A DNA stretch of 64,000 nt from Alphaproteobacteria bacterium (GTDB lineage: Bacteria; Pseudomonadota; Alphaproteobacteria; JAVJRE01). The notes under the pieces were generated by a model. It was given only the letters and a program-made list of their open reading frames with translations, did no database searches and had not been told where the DNA came from. The DNA lies in assembly GCA_040218575.1 (NCBI GenBank), contig JAVJRE010000007.1, forward strand, positions 609,523 through 673,522, in the 5' to 3' direction. The first letter of the stretch is position 1. Every line of letters begins with the position of its first letter. Made by a program: the position numbers and the translations under genes. Positions 63,860-64,000 of this stretch are shown one piece after another.

Positions 63860-63879
63860 GTCTTACCCGAGGCCCTGTA

Positions 63880-64000
63880 TTACTCGACGATGGAGGAGAC
63901 GACGCCGGCGCCAACCGTGCGGCCGCCCTCGCGGATGGCAAAGCGCAGACCCTCGTCCATGGCAATCGGCGCAATCAGCGCAACGCTGATCGACACATTG
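63880..64000 (-). CDS. tuf: Elongation factor Tu (C-terminal fragment, cut by window edge)
   Basis: The last 39-40 codons are inside the window. They read [20 protein letters not shown], then [19 protein letters not shown] and TAA, the conserved domain III end of EF-Tu, which delivers aminoacyl-tRNA to the ribosome. The rest lies beyond 64000. Its place before rpsJ is the usual str-S10 junction, so this is the tuf copy of the ribosomal block. Confidence 0.95.
   Translation of the reverse strand, partial: NVSISVALIAPIAMDEGLRFAIREGGRTVGAGVVSSIVE

Overview
The window is a GC-rich chromosomal segment of an alphaproteobacterium, most likely of Rhodospirillales type and possibly free-living or marine. 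Signs are the gene order and sequence of the S10-spc-alpha ribosomal block with adk and secY, an ATP12-type F1 assembly factor gene beside lipB, a clpS-clpA pair, a class II (B12-dependent) ribonucleotide reductase, and opgGH for periplasmic glucans. The taxonomic placement is inference from gene content; no rRNA gene is present. No phage, insertion sequence or CRISPR array was seen.

Layout. Positions 1-4138 hold nrdJ with a leader carrying candidate NrdR boxes and hairpins, and a strong terminator. Positions 4226-9603 (+) carry a RidA-like protein, a FemAB-like acyltransferase and opgG-opgH. Positions 9600-12992 (-) carry a GNAT, clpA and clpS. A D-Ala-D-Ala carboxypeptidase with a SPOR domain follows (+). 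Positions 14816-20171 (-) look like one operon: a VWA protein, a membrane J-protein, galU, ugd and a phosphohexomutase, which together would supply UDP-glucose, UDP-glucuronate and mannose-1-P/glucose-1-P for surface polysaccharide. Positions 20240-26775 hold a DUF3179 protein, a nucleoside hydrolase, the first DddP-like M24 protein, a double-DUF427 protein, a Bcr/CflA exporter and a Sel1/peptidoglycan-binding protein.

Positions 22331-40474 hold the most unusual content. Five paralogous M24-fold proteins resembling the DMSP lyase DddP lie here: one at 22331 and four within 30897-37167. They share the region with a pyrrolysine-free MttB-superfamily methyltransferase, a GcvA-like LysR regulator, bifunctional PutA, an atypical enolase-superfamily protein, a dienelactone-hydrolase-like protein and a VOC protein. 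Together they suggest catabolism of methylated or betaine-type osmolytes feeding into proline/glutamate metabolism, but the substrate is not known from sequence.

Positions 40569-49419 are mixed housekeeping genes: a response regulator, a threonine dehydratase-like enzyme, an HCCA isomerase-like protein, an LHPP-like HAD protein, an SDR, a RidA-like protein lacking the usual Arg, YjbR, tRNA-Leu(GAG), lipB, the ATP12-type gene, an RluA-family pseudouridine synthase and rarA. Positions 49539-64000 (-) are a continuous ribosomal/transcription block from the 3' end of tuf through rpsJ to rplQ, with a well-formed sigma70-type promoter in the end of adk that would drive rpsM-rpsK-rpoA-rplQ.
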